A stretch of 64,000 nt of DNA, taken from positions 124,001 through 188,000 of the forward strand of contig JAIOYW010000002.1 of the NCBI GenBank assembly GCA_021740915.1, in the 5' to 3' direction. Of this stretch, positions 63,161 through 64,000 are shown piece by piece. The notes under the pieces are model-generated. The model saw nothing but the letters and a program-made list of their open reading frames with translations. It was not told the origin of the DNA and searched no databases. Numbering within the stretch: the stretch's first letter is position 1; every line of letters starts with the position of its first letter. Position numbers and translations under genes: made by a program. Source of the stretch: Ignavibacteriales bacterium (lineage in GTDB: Bacteria; Bacteroidota; Ignavibacteria; Ignavibacteriales; Melioribacteraceae).

Positions 63161-64000
63161 TTAATGCCCCTGATATTCAATCACTTTTTGTTTTATCTTC
63201 CTTATATGAGCAGGATTTGTTCCACAACAGCCTCCGATTATTTTTACACCGTGATTAATAAATTCCATTAAAATTTCTTCGATGAAATCCGGTGTTTCGG
63301 GATAAAACAATTTCCCGTCCTTTATCAATGGTAAACCTGCATTGGCCTGAATCATTAAAGGAATGTCTTTTGAAAACTCATGAAATACTTCGGCAAAATC
63401 CCGATATTGCCTGAATCCATTTCCACAATTTGCAGCAGCAATCCTAAGCGAATTCGTTCTCATAAAACCAAGCGTATCTTCAATTGAATTGCCCATCATT
63501 GTCTTAAAAGAGCCATCTGGTTTAGAATCGTAGGTAAAAGAACATATTATTTCTGTGTCACAGACCGACTTGATGGCATTGACTGCAATTTGTGCTTCCA
63601 TCATATCATAGAAAGTCTCTAATAAAATAAGATCGACTCCGCCTTGTGCCAATCCGGCTGCTTGTGCGGCGAAGGCATCAAACATTTCGCTCTCCTCAAT
63701 ATCCCCTGTGATCAGGAATTTGCCTGTCGGTCCTACCGATCCAAAAATTAATGTCTCTTTACCCGCATATTCTTTTGATATTTCTGCCGCTCTTTTATTG
63801 ATTTCTATGGTTTTATCCTGAAGTCCATAATGCCTGAGTTTAACTGAGGATCCGCCAAAAGAATTTGTCTCAATAATATCAGCGCCTGCCTCATAATATG
63901 AGCGGGCAATTGTACCAACTTTTTCAGGATACAATAAATTCCAGGACTCGGGGCATTCACCATTTTTGAGTCCTGATGCCTGTAACATTGTACCCCAAGC
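63161..64000 (-). CDS. Homocysteine S-methyltransferase domain (5' end beyond window edge)
   Basis: At least 279 codons; the frame stays open to the right edge, reading AWGTMLQASGL just inside, which matches the beginning DG-A-WGTMLQ of the methionine synthase Hcy domain, so only a few N-terminal residues are missing. Zinc cysteines appear in AANCGNG and IIGGCCGTNPAHI. The domain transfers a methyl group to homocysteine. It ends after this domain (YQGH), so it is a stand-alone homocysteine methyltransferase (or one part of a split MetH), not a full cobalamin-dependent MetH. Confidence 0.88.
   Translation of the reverse strand, partial: AWGTMLQASGLKNGECPESWNLLYPEKVGTIARSYYEAGADIIETNSFGGSSVKLRHYGLQDKTIEINKRAAEISKEYAGKETLIFGSVGPTGKFLITGDIEESEMFDAFAAQAAGLAQGGVDLILLETFYDMMEAQIAVNAIKSVCDTEIICSFTYDSKPDGSFKTMMGNSIEDTLGFMRTNSLRIAAANCGNGFRQYRDFAEVFHEFSKDIPLMIQANAGLPLIKDGKLFYPETPDFIEEILMEFINHGVKIIGGCCGTNPAHIRKIKQKVIEYQGH

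Noticed and set aside
1-64000. Mobile elements, phage genes, toxin-antitoxin or defence systems
   Set aside because: No transposase, integrase, restriction, Cas or phage protein and no terminal repeats were seen; codon character is uniform along the window.

Overview
The window looks like an ordinary chromosomal stretch from an Ignavibacteria-type member of the Bacteroidota/Chlorobi group. This is inferred from protein content. Several secreted proteins end in type IX secretion (T9SS) sorting domains with the YPNPFNPxT motif. There is a PorV/PorQ-family protein, TonB-dependent receptors with carboxypeptidase-regulatory-like domains, a 31-residue COX24-domain protein, FeoAB and a large B12-dependent ribonucleotide reductase. 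Many genes have clear Shine-Dalgarno sequences (GGAGG, AAGGAG), which fits Chlorobi/Ignavibacteria better than typical Bacteroidetes. No phage, insertion sequence, CRISPR array or plasmid gene was seen, and no gap between genes exceeds about 270 bases.

Layout. (1) 1-7312, minus: asnS, then nuoJ-nuoK-nuoL-nuoM, an NhaD/CitM-type ion antiporter and the start of nuoN. This is the membrane arm of complex I with an antiporter inserted; nuoA-I are not here. (2) 7552-19839, minus: a 14-gene run of tightly spaced genes: mannose-1-phosphate guanylyltransferase, an M1-peptidase-like protein without zinc ligands coupled to a membrane protein, def-fmt, two trans-sulfuration-family PLP enzymes, pgeF, an EamA exporter, folB-folK, a deoxynucleoside kinase, a small membrane protein and a GT9 glycosyltransferase. 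(3) 20057-21517, plus: an MscS-like channel fused to a cyclic-nucleotide-binding domain. (4) 21559-34057, minus: tRNA-Thr(CGT), the COX24-domain peptide, a zinc-ribbon/TPR protein, HU, rluD, lspA, a DksA-like protein, ileS, a coiled-coil membrane protein, a purine nucleoside phosphorylase, yggS and nrdJ. (5) 34324-36356, plus: malQ and a TerB-like protein. (6) 36380-41741, minus: feoB-feoA, an EamA-type protein and a TonB-dependent receptor, divergent from (7) 41883-43250, plus: a secreted octaheme cytochrome c of the tetrathionate reductase family. (8) 43335-63073, mostly minus: a surface and secretion region. It holds two cell-wall amidase-type proteins flanking a phytanoyl-CoA dioxygenase-like enzyme, a TonB receptor/giant exported protein/PorV-family trio, an FG-GAP beta-propeller with T9SS signal, a plus-strand PfkB kinase and a GH10-like hydrolase with T9SS signal. 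(9) 63161-64000, minus: a homocysteine S-methyltransferase domain running off the right edge.

No whole new system is evident. The most unusual points are the swapped GXHH signature in the isoleucyl-tRNA synthetase (mupirocin hyper-resistance type), the antiporter inside the nuo operon, the zinc-less M1-like protein coupled to a membrane protein, the cNMP-gated-type MscS channel, the amidase-oxygenase-amidase cassette, and the TonB receptor/giant exported protein/PorV-family cluster.
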